The notes under the pieces: generated by a model | What the model saw: the letters and a program-made list of their open reading frames with translations, nothing else | What the model was told of the DNA's origin: nothing | The model's database searches: none | Made by a program: the position numbers and the translations under genes | Source: an uncultured Oscillospiraceae bacterium | GTDB lineage: Bacteria; Bacillota; Clostridia; Oscillospirales; Oscillospiraceae | Reading direction: 5' to 3' | NCBI GenBank assembly: GCA_947625045.1 | Contig: CANQMW010000004.1 | Coordinates: forward strand, 62,001 to 126,000 | Length of the DNA stretch: 64,000 bases | Shown: one piece after another, positions 1-8,091 of the stretch | How positions within the stretch are numbered: the stretch's first letter is position 1 | Layout: each line of letters starts with the position of its first letter

Positions 1-2
1 GA

Positions 3-3000
3 AACAGCGGCAGGGGCGTACTAAAGGAGTTTTATCCCCAGGATGCTTATGGGCTGGAGCGGGACAAGGACGGGCAGCTCGTCCATTCTATGAACTGCGG
101 AGATGCCCGCGACCGCTTTATGAAAGCGGAGCGCGCTTATCTGGAGCCTTACAATATGCTGCTTGAGGCGAAGCAAAACGCCGCAGAGCCGGACCTGGCG
201 ACATTTATCCCGGCGTTTGAGATCTATCACGGCTGTGACGCAAAGAATAATATCATCGGCACCACCTATGTTTGGACGCCGGAGCCACAGCTTGAGACAT
301 TTGACGTCATCTGTGAAGAGATACATAAGCACCCGCGCAGAGCACCGGAGCACAAACTCGTTACGGTGCTGACCGCGATCGAGTCTCTTGCCCGATGCAT
401 ATGCGCTCTGCATCGCGCCGATATGATACACCGGGATATCAAGCCATCCAATTTCGGTTTTCTGAAACGCGGCAGCGAGACGCTGACCCAGACCCTGTCG
501 CTCTTTGATATCAATTCCGTATGCTCTGTTTATGGGGACAGCATGAACCCTGTGGGGACCGAGGGCTATATGGAACCGGAGGCCGGATACGAGTTCGCGA
601 ACAACCAAACGGACATCTATTCGATCGGCGCCACACTTTTCAGCGCGATCATCGTTACGGATGAGACCAAGGCGAGAGGGTGTCTTTACCGGGACGAGTA
701 CTTTGATAAGCTGCGGGATATGGTCGATGGATCGGAACTGATCCAGGCCTCGGAAGCGAACGCGCGCCCCAGGCTGCGGCATGTGCTTGCGACGATCTTT
801 GAGAGATGCCTCTGCAAACGGAACGGCCGATACGCCAACTGCGAGGAACTTATCGAAGACCTGAAAACGGCGCTCTTCTACGCGCTTCCGTCGGAGTTTG
901 CAGATAAGCAGCTTGCGGGAGAACGCTGGATATTGGCAGATGTGGAGAAGTCTCTTGACGTCAATACGGAAAAGGATTCCTTTCTTTCCATCCAGTATCA
1001 TCTGTACGCCCACCCGCTCTATCTGTGCAGTCCGCGCTCTGAGGAAACGATCAATGTTTTGGTCATCGGCCTGGGGAACTATGCCCAGAAGTTTTTGGAC
1101 GCCTGCCTTCAGAATGGCCAGATCCGCGGGAAAAAACTATGCGTCAGCGTCGTGTCCGATGATCTGATCGACAGAGATATTTATTTGTCGGAAAGACCTG
1201 AGTTGGCGGAGTTCTTTAATGTCGACGGTTCGATCACGGATGGCAGGGATACATATGGGGACCTGACATTTGAGGTCCAAAAGCTGGACCGCAGCGACAA
1301 CACCACGCTTGCCAGGACGCTGCAGGACATTCTGTGCGAGCACTATGACAGGAAACGACCGCACTACATTTTCATCGCCCTGGGCGATGACGATGTCAAC
1401 ATAGCGGCCGCAAATGTGTGCAGGGATGCGGCCAGGGATCTGGAGACGGATTGTGTCGTGAGCTTCGTGTGCGAAAAGCAGAAGCCCGGCGTAAAACCGT
1501 CCGCGCTCTTCTGTCCGATCTATGTAAATGAGGACAAAAAGGATTCGGCTCTTCACGAAGAGATCGAGCGAATGTCATTCAATACGCATTTGGTCTGGGA
1601 AAAGAACCTGAATGTGGATTACAGACTCGTCAGATTCGAATTCAAAAAAACCTATAATCACGATTCCTGCGTATCCAGCGTTCTCTCTTTGAAATACAAG
1701 CTATACAGCATGGGGATCGATTTGGATACCGTCAGCTTCGAGGATGCCGCGCGCGCATTCAGGGACATGATAGGGCAGAAGGGCAACCGCGGTCTGAAAA
1801 ATGAGCTGATCTGGACAGAGCATCGCAGGTGGGTGACTGAGAAGCTATGCCTGGGGTGGCGGCGGATCACCGATCTGGAGGAATGCGCCGGCGGCGTCAC
1901 AAAAGACGCAAAGGCGAAAAAGCATGTGTGCATCGTGCGGAGCCGCCCGGATCAGAAGCTGGCCGCTGAATTCAGATCCAATATGAACTATTCAAAGTGG
2001 GATAGTGCTTCCGGCGAGGAATTGGACCAGCTCGACGAGCTGGACCGGATGTCTGTGGAGCTGCACCGCATGTTCGCCAAAAGGGCAAAGGCGGCGAAGG
2101 AGCAGGATCTGCTCAATGGCAGCAGCATTACCGGCATAAGAGCGCTGATCGAGGGAAATAAAAAGGCGGTCGTTGCCTTCCAGGAATGGTTTTCCTGCAT
2201 GAAGGACATCTGGACCGGGGACCGGGGAAAGGTACAGCTGTATAAGGGCCTGAAGAATGCGTTTTTAAACGCGCTGGACGGCCTTCCCTCCGACAGGAAA
2301 AATGCTGTCCGCGGGCACGTAAAGGCTTTTGAGGCGGTGTATTACCCTGTCCTGGCCAGCATGGAATACCGCGACTGGAAGCAGGATGACGTTGCGCTCA
2401 TCGATAACATCCCCTTTGTGCTTACCTACACGGAAAACGCGTATCTGGCGATCCCCTTCGCCACGGGCGGCAATTCGGATGTATTCGAGAATGTCTCCGC
2501 GGCGACGGTGGTGAGCCCGACCCGGATCCTGTATCTCTATTCCGTTGAGAAAAAACAGGATGTACCCGCCCTGCTGGATTCCATCCCATATGTGGTCGAG
2601 TACATGCGAAAGAAGAACTTTAAGGCCGCTGTTGAATTCGTGATCACCTACCCGGAAGCTCTGGCCTCCCTTATGACAGACGGGGAGGAGCAGGAGATCA
2701 AACGCCTCGGCGGCGGAAGGATCCGGCAGGTGAAGCGGATCGCGCTGACCGGTTCGGAGACGGCCGCCCAAGCGTTTGGGGCGTATCTTGAACGCCGGTC
2801 TGCGGGCAAGAGATTCTTCGCGGTGGAAAAGAACGGGACAAATCTCTCCTCTTTCCTCCTGGGCACCGGCTTTTATGATCGGTTTCCAAGCTATGCGTTC
2901 AATTCCGCGGACATGACGTTTGCGTCCATGTCCGGCTGTGACATGTTGGGATACATAAAGAAGACCCCCTATATCACCGTCGCAGATATGGTGGCCTTTC

Positions 3001-4052
3001 GGCTGTCATCCAGCGAGAGCAGCAACCAGCCGGAGTTCTTTGCAGATTACAAGACCCTTTGGGCGAAGTATACCGAAAAAAGGAGCTTGTGGAAGTGGGT
3101 GTGCGACCTGCTGGGCGACTACGCGAAGAGGAACGATACGCTTGCATTTTTCAAAAAGAAGCTGTCCAGGGAAAAGGCGCAGGTGCCGGAGAAGTTCCTC
3201 TATATCATTCCTTTTGCATGCAGCAGAAGCGCGGCAAAGATCATACGCTTCCTCAAGGAACAGGAGATCGCGGAACAAGAGAGCTTTGTGCGGGAGTATA
3301 CGACCGATTCGTGCGAGGTCGTGATCGTGGACCGCTGCGGTTACAGAAAGATATACGACAAACTCTTTGCGAATGTGTATGCGCTCATGCTCCCCGATGC
3401 GATATCGCTTTATCTGAATACCAGGAGCCGTGAAGTGAATGTCGTGTTTGACAGCCTTGTTGTGAAGGATGTTCAGATCACCCCAGGCAAGCTCTCCGAT
3501 GTCAGCGCCCTGATGGGATTTTTCAGGGAGAAGGGATATGTTCTCGATCTTTCTATCACGCCCGACGGCAGGATGAGCTTCACCTATGCCACAAGACGGA
3601 TCAAGGAGCTTCTGAGCACGGCCGGAAAGATGCTTGAGGTGTATACATACCACAAGATCAAAGAGCTTGGGAAATTTGATGACGTGGTCAGCAGCTTTGA
3701 GATCGACTGGGAGGAAACAGGCGCCAAGAGCGAGTTCGACTGCATCCTCACAAAGGGGTTCCGTACGCTGTTCGTTGAGTGCAAGGCGCGCTCCGACATA
3801 GAGCAGGAATTTTATTTCAAGCTGGCGAGCCAGGTGGAACAGTTCGAAAAGATAGGGATCAACGCGACGGCCGTGCTGATCGCCGATACGCAGGAAAAGA
3901 GCTTCTACGACAACGCCCCCGTCAACGCCATGCAAAGAAGGCGCGGCAGTATGATGGATGTGGTGACGATCTGGAAGCCGGACGAGGTCAACAATATCGG
4001 ACACACGCTGCTGCGGGTGATCAACGGCAGCTATGTGAACGACGCGGGCTGA
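3..4052 (+). CDS. Ser/Thr kinase - Rossmann - RyR-like - PD-(D/E)XK nuclease fusion, 5' partial
   Basis: The frame is open to the left edge, so the N-terminus is missing. The ATG at 90 is not the real start, because in-frame codons before it read GVLKEFYPQ, the VAIK-like lysine strand of a bacterial kinase. The catalytic loop HRDIKPSN is at 429-452. The DFG position reads DIN (507-515) and an APE-like MEPE follows. A glycine-rich Rossmann start (NVLVIGLGNY) is near 1053 and resembles TrkA-N modules. At 1803-2060 the pattern WTEHRRW...LGWR...LDRMSVELH resembles a RyR domain. A mixed alpha/beta region follows. The C-terminus carries EFDCILTKG...FVECKAR (3735-3790), a PD-(D/E)XK nuclease core like that of DUF1887/Card1-type proteins. 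I infer a kinase-regulated sensor-nuclease. The middle section could be CARF-like, which I cannot prove. Confidence 0.8.
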   Translation, partial: NSGRGVLKEFYPQDAYGLERDKDGQLVHSMNCGDARDRFMKAERAYLEPYNMLLEAKQNAAEPDLATFIPAFEIYHGCDAKNNIIGTTYVWTPEPQLETFDVICEEIHKHPRRAPEHKLVTVLTAIESLARCICALHRADMIHRDIKPSNFGFLKRGSETLTQTLSLFDINSVCSVYGDSMNPVGTEGYMEPEAGYEFANNQTDIYSIGATLFSAIIVTDETKARGCLYRDEYFDKLRDMVDGSELIQASEANARPRLRHVLATIFERCLCKRNGRYANCEELIEDLKTALFYALPSEFADKQLAGERWILADVEKSLDVNTEKDSFLSIQYHLYAHPLYLCSPRSEETINVLVIGLGNYAQKFLDACLQNGQIRGKKLCVSVVSDDLIDRDIYLSERPELAEFFNVDGSITDGRDTYGDLTFEVQKLDRSDNTTLARTLQDILCEHYDRKRPHYIFIALGDDDVNIAAANVCRDAARDLETDCVVSFVCEKQKPGVKPSALFCPIYVNEDKKDSALHEEIERMSFNTHLVWEKNLNVDYRLVRFEFKKTYNHDSCVSSVLSLKYKLYSMGIDLDTVSFEDAARAFRDMIGQKGNRGLKNELIWTEHRRWVTEKLCLGWRRITDLEECAGGVTKDAKAKKHVCIVRSRPDQKLAAEFRSNMNYSKWDSASGEELDQLDELDRMSVELHRMFAKRAKAAKEQDLLNGSSITGIRALIEGNKKAVVAFQEWFSCMKDIWTGDRGKVQLYKGLKNAFLNALDGLPSDRKNAVRGHVKAFEAVYYPVLASMEYRDWKQDDVALIDNIPFVLTYTENAYLAIPFATGGNSDVFENVSAATVVSPTRILYLYSVEKKQDVPALLDSIPYVVEYMRKKNFKAAVEFVITYPEALASLMTDGEEQEIKRLGGGRIRQVKRIALTGSETAAQAFGAYLERRSAGKRFFAVEKNGTNLSSFLLGTGFYDRFPSYAFNSADMTFASMSGCDMLGYIKKTPYITVADMVAFRLSSSESSNQPEFFADYKTLWAKYTEKRSLWKWVCDLLGDYAKRNDTLAFFKKKLSREKAQVPEKFLYIIPFACSRSAAKIIRFLKEQEIAEQESFVREYTTDSCEVVIVDRCGYRKIYDKLFANVYALMLPDAISLYLNTRSREVNVVFDSLVVKDVQITPGKLSDVSALMGFFREKGYVLDLSITPDGRMSFTYATRRIKELLSTAGKMLEVYTYHKIKELGKFDDVVSSFEIDWEETGAKSEFDCILTKGFRTLFVECKARSDIEQEFYFKLASQVEQFEKIGINATAVLIADTQEKSFYDNAPVNAMQRRRGSMMDVVTIWKPDEVNNIGHTLLRVINGSYVNDAG

Positions 4053-4125
4053 CGGAAAAGACGCCGCGAAACTTGCTGCCCGACAGACGGTCCCGGGCAC
4101 AGCCTCATCAAGAAACAATATAGAT

Positions 4126-4165
4126 GGAATACCCGGTGTCTGACCGACACCGGGTATTCCTTTTT
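4126..4165 (+). terminator. Strong intrinsic terminator after the kinase-nuclease gene
   Basis: A perfect 15-bp stem (4126-4140 with 4146-4160) with a 5-nt loop is followed directly by TTTTT. It lies about 75 bases after the stop at 4052 and separates this gene from the ClpP-like gene downstream, so the two are probably separate transcription units. Confidence 0.93.
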
Positions 4166-4186
4166 CCGGGCGTTTTTTGCTTTTCT

Positions 4187-4224
4187 CCCCCTTGAACAGG
4201 GGGGCCGCAGAAACGTGCTATAGT
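4187..4224 (+). promoter_or_regulatory. Extended -10 promoter with a palindrome at the -35 position
   Basis: TGCTATAGT (4216-4224) is an extended -10 element. A small palindrome CCCCCT-TGAAC-AGGGGG (4187-4203) sits where a -35 box would lie and may be an operator. A similar layout occurs at 6181-6224. A leader of about 100 bases follows before the ATG at 4324. Confidence 0.5.
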
Positions 4225-4323
4225 AAATGCAGTTGAGCGGAGGAAGGGCGGGCAGACGAATGCCGGCATTGCCAGAACAGAGGCAGGATAAGAACTTCTA
4301 AGTGCGAAAGGAGGAGCTGTCTG

Positions 4324-4911
4324 ATGAACATTCAGGTAAAAAGCAGCAATGGCATCACCCTTGTTCCCTTGGAGAGTATATTGCTGGGCGAGCGAAAGAT
4401 ATATATCGAGGGAGAGATCGATGGGGAGAAGGCGGGGGAGTTTTTTAAGGAGGTACAGCTGCTGAACAGGCAGGATGATCACAAGCTGATCGACGTGTTT
4501 ATCAATTCCCCGGGCGGGGAGGTCTCTGCCGGGATGCTTATGTACGATGTGATCCAGTCGAGCAGGGCCCCGATCAGGACGTTTTGCATGGGCAGAGCTT
4601 ACAGTATGGGCGCGGTACTGTTCGCCTGCGGAAATCACGGCAGGTATATGTTTCCCCACGGGGAGCTGATGATCCATGAGCCTTTGCTTGGAAGCCGCGT
4701 CGGCGGAAACAGCTCATCGATCAAATCTATCTCCGACAGTCTCCTGGATACGAAGAAGATAATGAATCAGATCCTTGCAAAGCATACCGGCAGGACCGAA
4801 AAGGAGGTGGAGGAGGCGACCAGCTTTGATCATTATTTCAGCCCGGAGGAGAGTATTGCATTTGGCCTGTGCGATCTGATCGTAGGATTCGACAAAGTCA
4901 TGGAGGGATGA
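4324..4911 (+). CDS. ClpP-like serine protease
   Basis: A 195-residue ClpP/crotonase-fold protease, the usual length for ClpP. Visible motifs are NSPGGEV (61-67), the nucleophile serine in GRAYSMGA (S94), the catalytic histidine in MIHEP (H118) and an aspartate in the SFDHYFSPEES segment (about D169). All three catalytic residues appear present. The start is chosen from AAAGGAGGAGC just upstream. It is not the housekeeping ClpP by context, because it opens a gene run with two motor ATPases and membrane proteins. No unfoldase (ClpX/ClpA) is encoded nearby. I infer a processing protease for a conflict or export system; its substrate is unknown. Confidence 0.88.
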   Translation: MNIQVKSSNGITLVPLESILLGERKIYIEGEIDGEKAGEFFKEVQLLNRQDDHKLIDVFINSPGGEVSAGMLMYDVIQSSRAPIRTFCMGRAYSMGAVLFACGNHGRYMFPHGELMIHEPLLGSRVGGNSSSIKSISDSLLDTKKIMNQILAKHTGRTEKEVEEATSFDHYFSPEESIAFGLCDLIVGFDKVMEG

Positions 4912-4914
4912 AAA

Positions 4915-6180
4915 ATGGCAGCAGATAAAATGATCCTGGGAAATAATATTGCCTGCAGTACTGACAGCAGCGAAACAGGCCTGAATAACAATGTCATCGT
5001 ATGCGGATGCAGCGGGTGCGGCAAGACGATGTCGGTCTTAGAGCCCCGCCTATTGGAGACATACGATTCCAGCCTGATCATCACGGTGACGAAAAGGCGG
5101 ATCGTGGACAAGTATAAGGCCATGCTTGAACGCCGTGGATATATCGTAGAGGATCTCAACTTCACAGATCCGGCGGCCAGCAATGTTTCGTATGATCCGC
5201 TGCGGTATATCAACAGCCATTCGGATGTCACTTTTCTCGCGGAATCTATCGTGATGGCCGACCCGAAAAAGGATAAATCCAACGCCGATCCCTATTGGGA
5301 TAAAGCGGCTGTTTCCCTGCTTTCCGCTGAGATCCTGTACGTCCTCATGACAAAGAAGAACGCTTCCTTTGCGGATGTGCTGGAGATGCATGACGAAATC
5401 GATATTGAGGAGTGCGGAGGGAAGATCATCACCTCCGTTGATGAGAAGTTCGAGTGGCTGGCGCAGAAGTATCCCGGCTGCCTTGCCGTCTCCTGCTGGA
5501 GATCCTTCCGTGAGACCCCTGTCAAGACTGCGGGCTGTATTTTCGGAACGTTGAATACCTGTATCGACACGATCTTCACCCCGGACGTCCGAAAGATGAT
5601 CTCCGGGAGAGGGAAAGTGGATTTTGAACAGCTTGCCTCCAGGAAGACCGTGCTCTTCGTTTCCACATCCGCTGTAAACCGCAGTCTTCATTGTCTGGTC
5701 AACATATTCTACGCGCAGGCATTCAAAGCGCTCTTCGAATACGCCGAGTGCCTGCCGCATGGAAAACTGCCTGTCCCGGTACATGTTCTGTGCGATGATT
5801 TCGCAACGGGAAGCCGGATACTGGACTTCCCTGAATATATCAGCATCTTCCGTGAGAAACAGCTCGCGGTCACCATACTGATACAGTCCGAATCCCAGCT
5901 GGAGAGCATGTATGGCACCGACGATGCGACGACCATCATCAACAACTGTGATACCTACCTGTTTTTAGGAAGCGGGATGGATCTGAAGACAGGCCGGTCC
6001 ATCAGTGAAAGGCTCAATGTACCGCTTGAAGATGTCCTGTATATGCCCATAGGCCAGGAAGTTGTCTTCAGAAGGGGCCAGAGGCCGATCATCACCACAC
6101 GGTACAACATCACGGAAAATGAACAGTACCAGCAGATCACACAGGAGTATGAGAAACGGATGGCAGGCTGCAGCCGCTGA
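4915..6180 (+). CDS. VirD4/TraG-like P-loop ATPase, soluble form
   Basis: A 421-residue ATPase beginning three bases after the ClpP-like stop. Walker A is GCSGCGKT (31-38). Walker B is VHVLCDDFATG near residue 290. The later ILIQSESQLESMYG and NNCDTYLFLG segments match the TraG/VirD4/TrwB coupling protein core, with a sensor-like glutamine and the NC(D/P)T motif. Coupling proteins usually carry two N-terminal membrane helices, but none is visible here, so this is a soluble variant. No relaxase or type IV secretion genes are present in the window, which argues against an ordinary conjugation role. I infer a motor that moves DNA or protein within the island's system. Confidence 0.85.
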   Translation: MAADKMILGNNIACSTDSSETGLNNNVIVCGCSGCGKTMSVLEPRLLETYDSSLIITVTKRRIVDKYKAMLERRGYIVEDLNFTDPAASNVSYDPLRYINSHSDVTFLAESIVMADPKKDKSNADPYWDKAAVSLLSAEILYVLMTKKNASFADVLEMHDEIDIEECGGKIITSVDEKFEWLAQKYPGCLAVSCWRSFRETPVKTAGCIFGTLNTCIDTIFTPDVRKMISGRGKVDFEQLASRKTVLFVSTSAVNRSLHCLVNIFYAQAFKALFEYAECLPHGKLPVPVHVLCDDFATGSRILDFPEYISIFREKQLAVTILIQSESQLESMYGTDDATTIINNCDTYLFLGSGMDLKTGRSISERLNVPLEDVLYMPIGQEVVFRRGQRPIITTRYNITENEQYQQITQEYEKRMAGCSR

Positions 6181-6224
6181 AGATCTCCCCTGTTGGAGGT
6201 CTCACATCGGCTTTGATATATAAT
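6181..6224 (+). promoter_or_regulatory. Candidate promoter with palindrome
   Basis: A TATAAT box (6219-6224) is preceded at the -35 position by an 8-bp inverted repeat (6181-6188 with 6195-6202, one G-T pair). The geometry resembles the ClpP-gene promoter at 4187-4224: 16 and 15 bases respectively separate palindrome and -10. The 6225-6453 leader holds no convincing gene. Confidence 0.4.
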
Positions 6225-6453
6225 GATGGTCATGCAAGGGGGGTGATCAGAGCTCGGCATGAAGTGATGAATGGCAGCAGGGAGAGCCGCGATAAGAAGG
6301 GAGGCGGATAGACAGATCTGAATAGGGACGGCATGCTGATGCGCGGGTAAGTGTTTCGGGAGACGGGCCCTCTCCCGGAGCACGCCCCGTCCATAGCAGC
6401 GGCGTATTTACGGGGCACTGTTATGATCCCGGAAAATGAAAGGAGAGATGGTC

Positions 6454-6687
6454 ATGGAGAAATTTATCGGTATGATCGCAGCAGTGCTGGTCCTTGCTTA
6501 CGTTGGGGTCGCCATATGGACGATCTGCAAAAGGGAGACCCTGGGCGGATGCATAGCGGTGTCGGCCGGCTTTTTGTGCGGAGGGCTGGTCATCATCCCC
6601 GCGGCCGAAGCGGCCGCTGTCTTTATAGGCTGGGCGGTGATCGGATGCATCGTGCTTGCGGTCATAAGAGCAATATTCGGTGCCTGA
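6454..6687 (+). CDS. Small two-helix membrane protein
   Basis: A protein of 77 residues with two hydrophobic segments separated by a short charged loop (CKRETLGG). The first is about residues 4-24 (IGMIAAVLVLAYVGVAIW) and the second covers most of 33-72. I chose the ATG at 6454 because AAAGGAG lies 8 bases upstream; ATGs at 6436 and 6448 are too close to that site. It has no recognised family. It lies 14 bases before the next membrane protein gene and probably belongs to the same transcript. It could be a holin-like or scaffold membrane subunit, but there is no direct evidence for either. Confidence 0.7.
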   Translation: MEKFIGMIAAVLVLAYVGVAIWTICKRETLGGCIAVSAGFLCGGLVIIPAAEAAAVFIGWAVIGCIVLAVIRAIFGA

Positions 6688-6701
6688 AGGAGGAGGTTCC
6701 G

Positions 6702-7259
6702 ATGGAACAGCTGTATAAATTGACCTGGGTGGTCCTGCTGATCATTTGTGTGCCGGCGGTCATAAAGACCGCGATCCTTGCAAAGGAAAAAAAGGCCGCT
6801 GCCAGGATCGCGATGTATTATAAATGCAGCAGCATGCTGGGCATAGGCCAGGACGATATGAACAGACGCGCCGCGGCAGACAGGGCCATGGCCAACAGCG
6901 CCGCGGTATACAGGCTGTGCGATACCGCGCCGGCGCCCTTTGCGGATGCGCCCGGGGCCGCGGCCATCGAGACCGGCCCGATGGTCTACTATGCGAATGA
7001 CAGCCGCGGGAACAGGGACAATGAGTACCAGTTCAACTATATAAAGACAGGAGGTTCCTGGAGGGCGTATATCCTTAAGATGCCCGTTCAGGGTAAGCGG
7101 GACCCGGGCTGTGCCGTGACACACATACTGTACGACGAAGGGAGGCCATATGTCTGCTGGGATGGAGCGGTCACTTCGCTGAAGGACATGCAGACGATAT
7201 CCAGAGATTGGGCGGATGCCCATCAGGAGCATATCGTCTCCGGAAAACGCTTTGGATAG
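6702..7259 (+). CDS. Membrane-anchored protein of unknown function
   Basis: A protein of 185 residues with an N-terminal hydrophobic helix (about 8-27, WVVLLIICVPAVIKTAIL) followed by a soluble domain, probably a signal anchor. The start at 6702 follows a strong GGAGGAGG site. A longer in-frame reading from 6351 mostly shadows the preceding gene. The soluble part is alanine-rich around residues 65-95, then has aromatic segments such as MVYYANDSRGNRDNEYQF and GGSWRAYILKMPVQ. I recognise no family. The neighbours suggest a membrane-bound partner of the VirD4-like or HerA-like ATPase. Confidence 0.72.
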   Translation: MEQLYKLTWVVLLIICVPAVIKTAILAKEKKAAARIAMYYKCSSMLGIGQDDMNRRAAADRAMANSAAVYRLCDTAPAPFADAPGAAAIETGPMVYYANDSRGNRDNEYQFNYIKTGGSWRAYILKMPVQGKRDPGCAVTHILYDEGRPYVCWDGAVTSLKDMQTISRDWADAHQEHIVSGKRFG

Positions 7260-7348
7260 CGGCCAGGCATTAGCCCTCCCGGAACGAAGGGCTGTGCCGT
7301 GGATATGAAAACGATGGATGTAGGATGAGAACTGCTGGAGGTGCCGTG

Positions 7349-8089
7349 ATGAAAAGATGTCCTAACCCAAACTGTGGATCTGCCATCGTGTATGGAAATG
7401 ATCGGACTGCCTGCCCTTTCTGTCATAGCAGATTGCTGGACATCGCGGCGGAGATGGAGGCTCCGGACGGCACGATATTGCCGCCCGACAGCGTGACGAT
7501 AAGAGATGCGGGGAAAGAGGCAGATATGCGGGAGACGGCTTTTATTCTCCGCAGCCCCCGAAGGATAATGTGCCATGGCAGGGTCACGGAGATCGATCAT
7601 CACGAGGTTTTCAACAGCAGGTATTACAAGCTGTTCAATTCCCTGCTGCGGGGGGAACCATACCAGTTTGCTCACCAGACGATAGAGTACACGATCCGCA
7701 TGGAGAATATTTCTGAGGGAGTCCCTACGAAGATGACGGATTTCTGCCTTTTCGGGAGCTATCTCGGAAGGCTGCAGGTGGGGGATGAGGTCATCGTCCA
7801 CGCCAGGGACCTGAATAACCGAAGAATCGTAAAGGCTATCTATAACGAGACGACCGACACGGTCATCAAACCCGGCCTGCAGATCCCTGCCGGCGTCATA
7901 AGAGGCGTGTTCCTGGCGACCGCGATCGCTCTCATTATAATGATCAGTTCGATCGTCTGGGTGTTTAAGGCGGGAATAACCACAGTGGGCCTGAAGGCTG
8001 TTCTTGTGGTGCTGGCACAGACCGTATTCATCATCATATGGATCTGTATCGTGAAACGGATCATATTCCCGGGAAAAAGGAGGCGCTGA
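7349..8089 (+). CDS. Zinc-ribbon membrane protein
   Basis: A protein of 246 residues. The N-terminus has a zinc ribbon (CPNPNC at 4-9, CPFCH at 23-27). A middle domain has short beta-rich segments and the phrase GDEVIVHARDLNNRRIVKAIYN, like an OB/SH3-type barrel. Two C-terminal membrane helices follow (about 185-210 and 215-238). The ATG at 7349 is preferred over the ATG at 7325 because GGAGGTG lies 6-10 bases before it. It precedes the HerA-like gene by two bases, so translation is probably coupled. Its role is unknown; a membrane adaptor for the island's ATPases is an inference. Confidence 0.75.
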   Translation: MKRCPNPNCGSAIVYGNDRTACPFCHSRLLDIAAEMEAPDGTILPPDSVTIRDAGKEADMRETAFILRSPRRIMCHGRVTEIDHHEVFNSRYYKLFNSLLRGEPYQFAHQTIEYTIRMENISEGVPTKMTDFCLFGSYLGRLQVGDEVIVHARDLNNRRIVKAIYNETTDTVIKPGLQIPAGVIRGVFLATAIALIIMISSIVWVFKAGITTVGLKAVLVVLAQTVFIIIWICIVKRIIFPGKRRR

Positions 8090-8091
8090 CT

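Noticed and set aside
90-92. ATG as the start of the kinase fusion
   Set aside because: The upstream frame is open and encodes the kinase lysine strand, so the real start is outside the window.
4192-4224. TTGAAC as a -35 box for the ClpP-like gene
   Set aside because: The spacer to TATAGT would be 21 bases; an extended -10 explains the promoter better.
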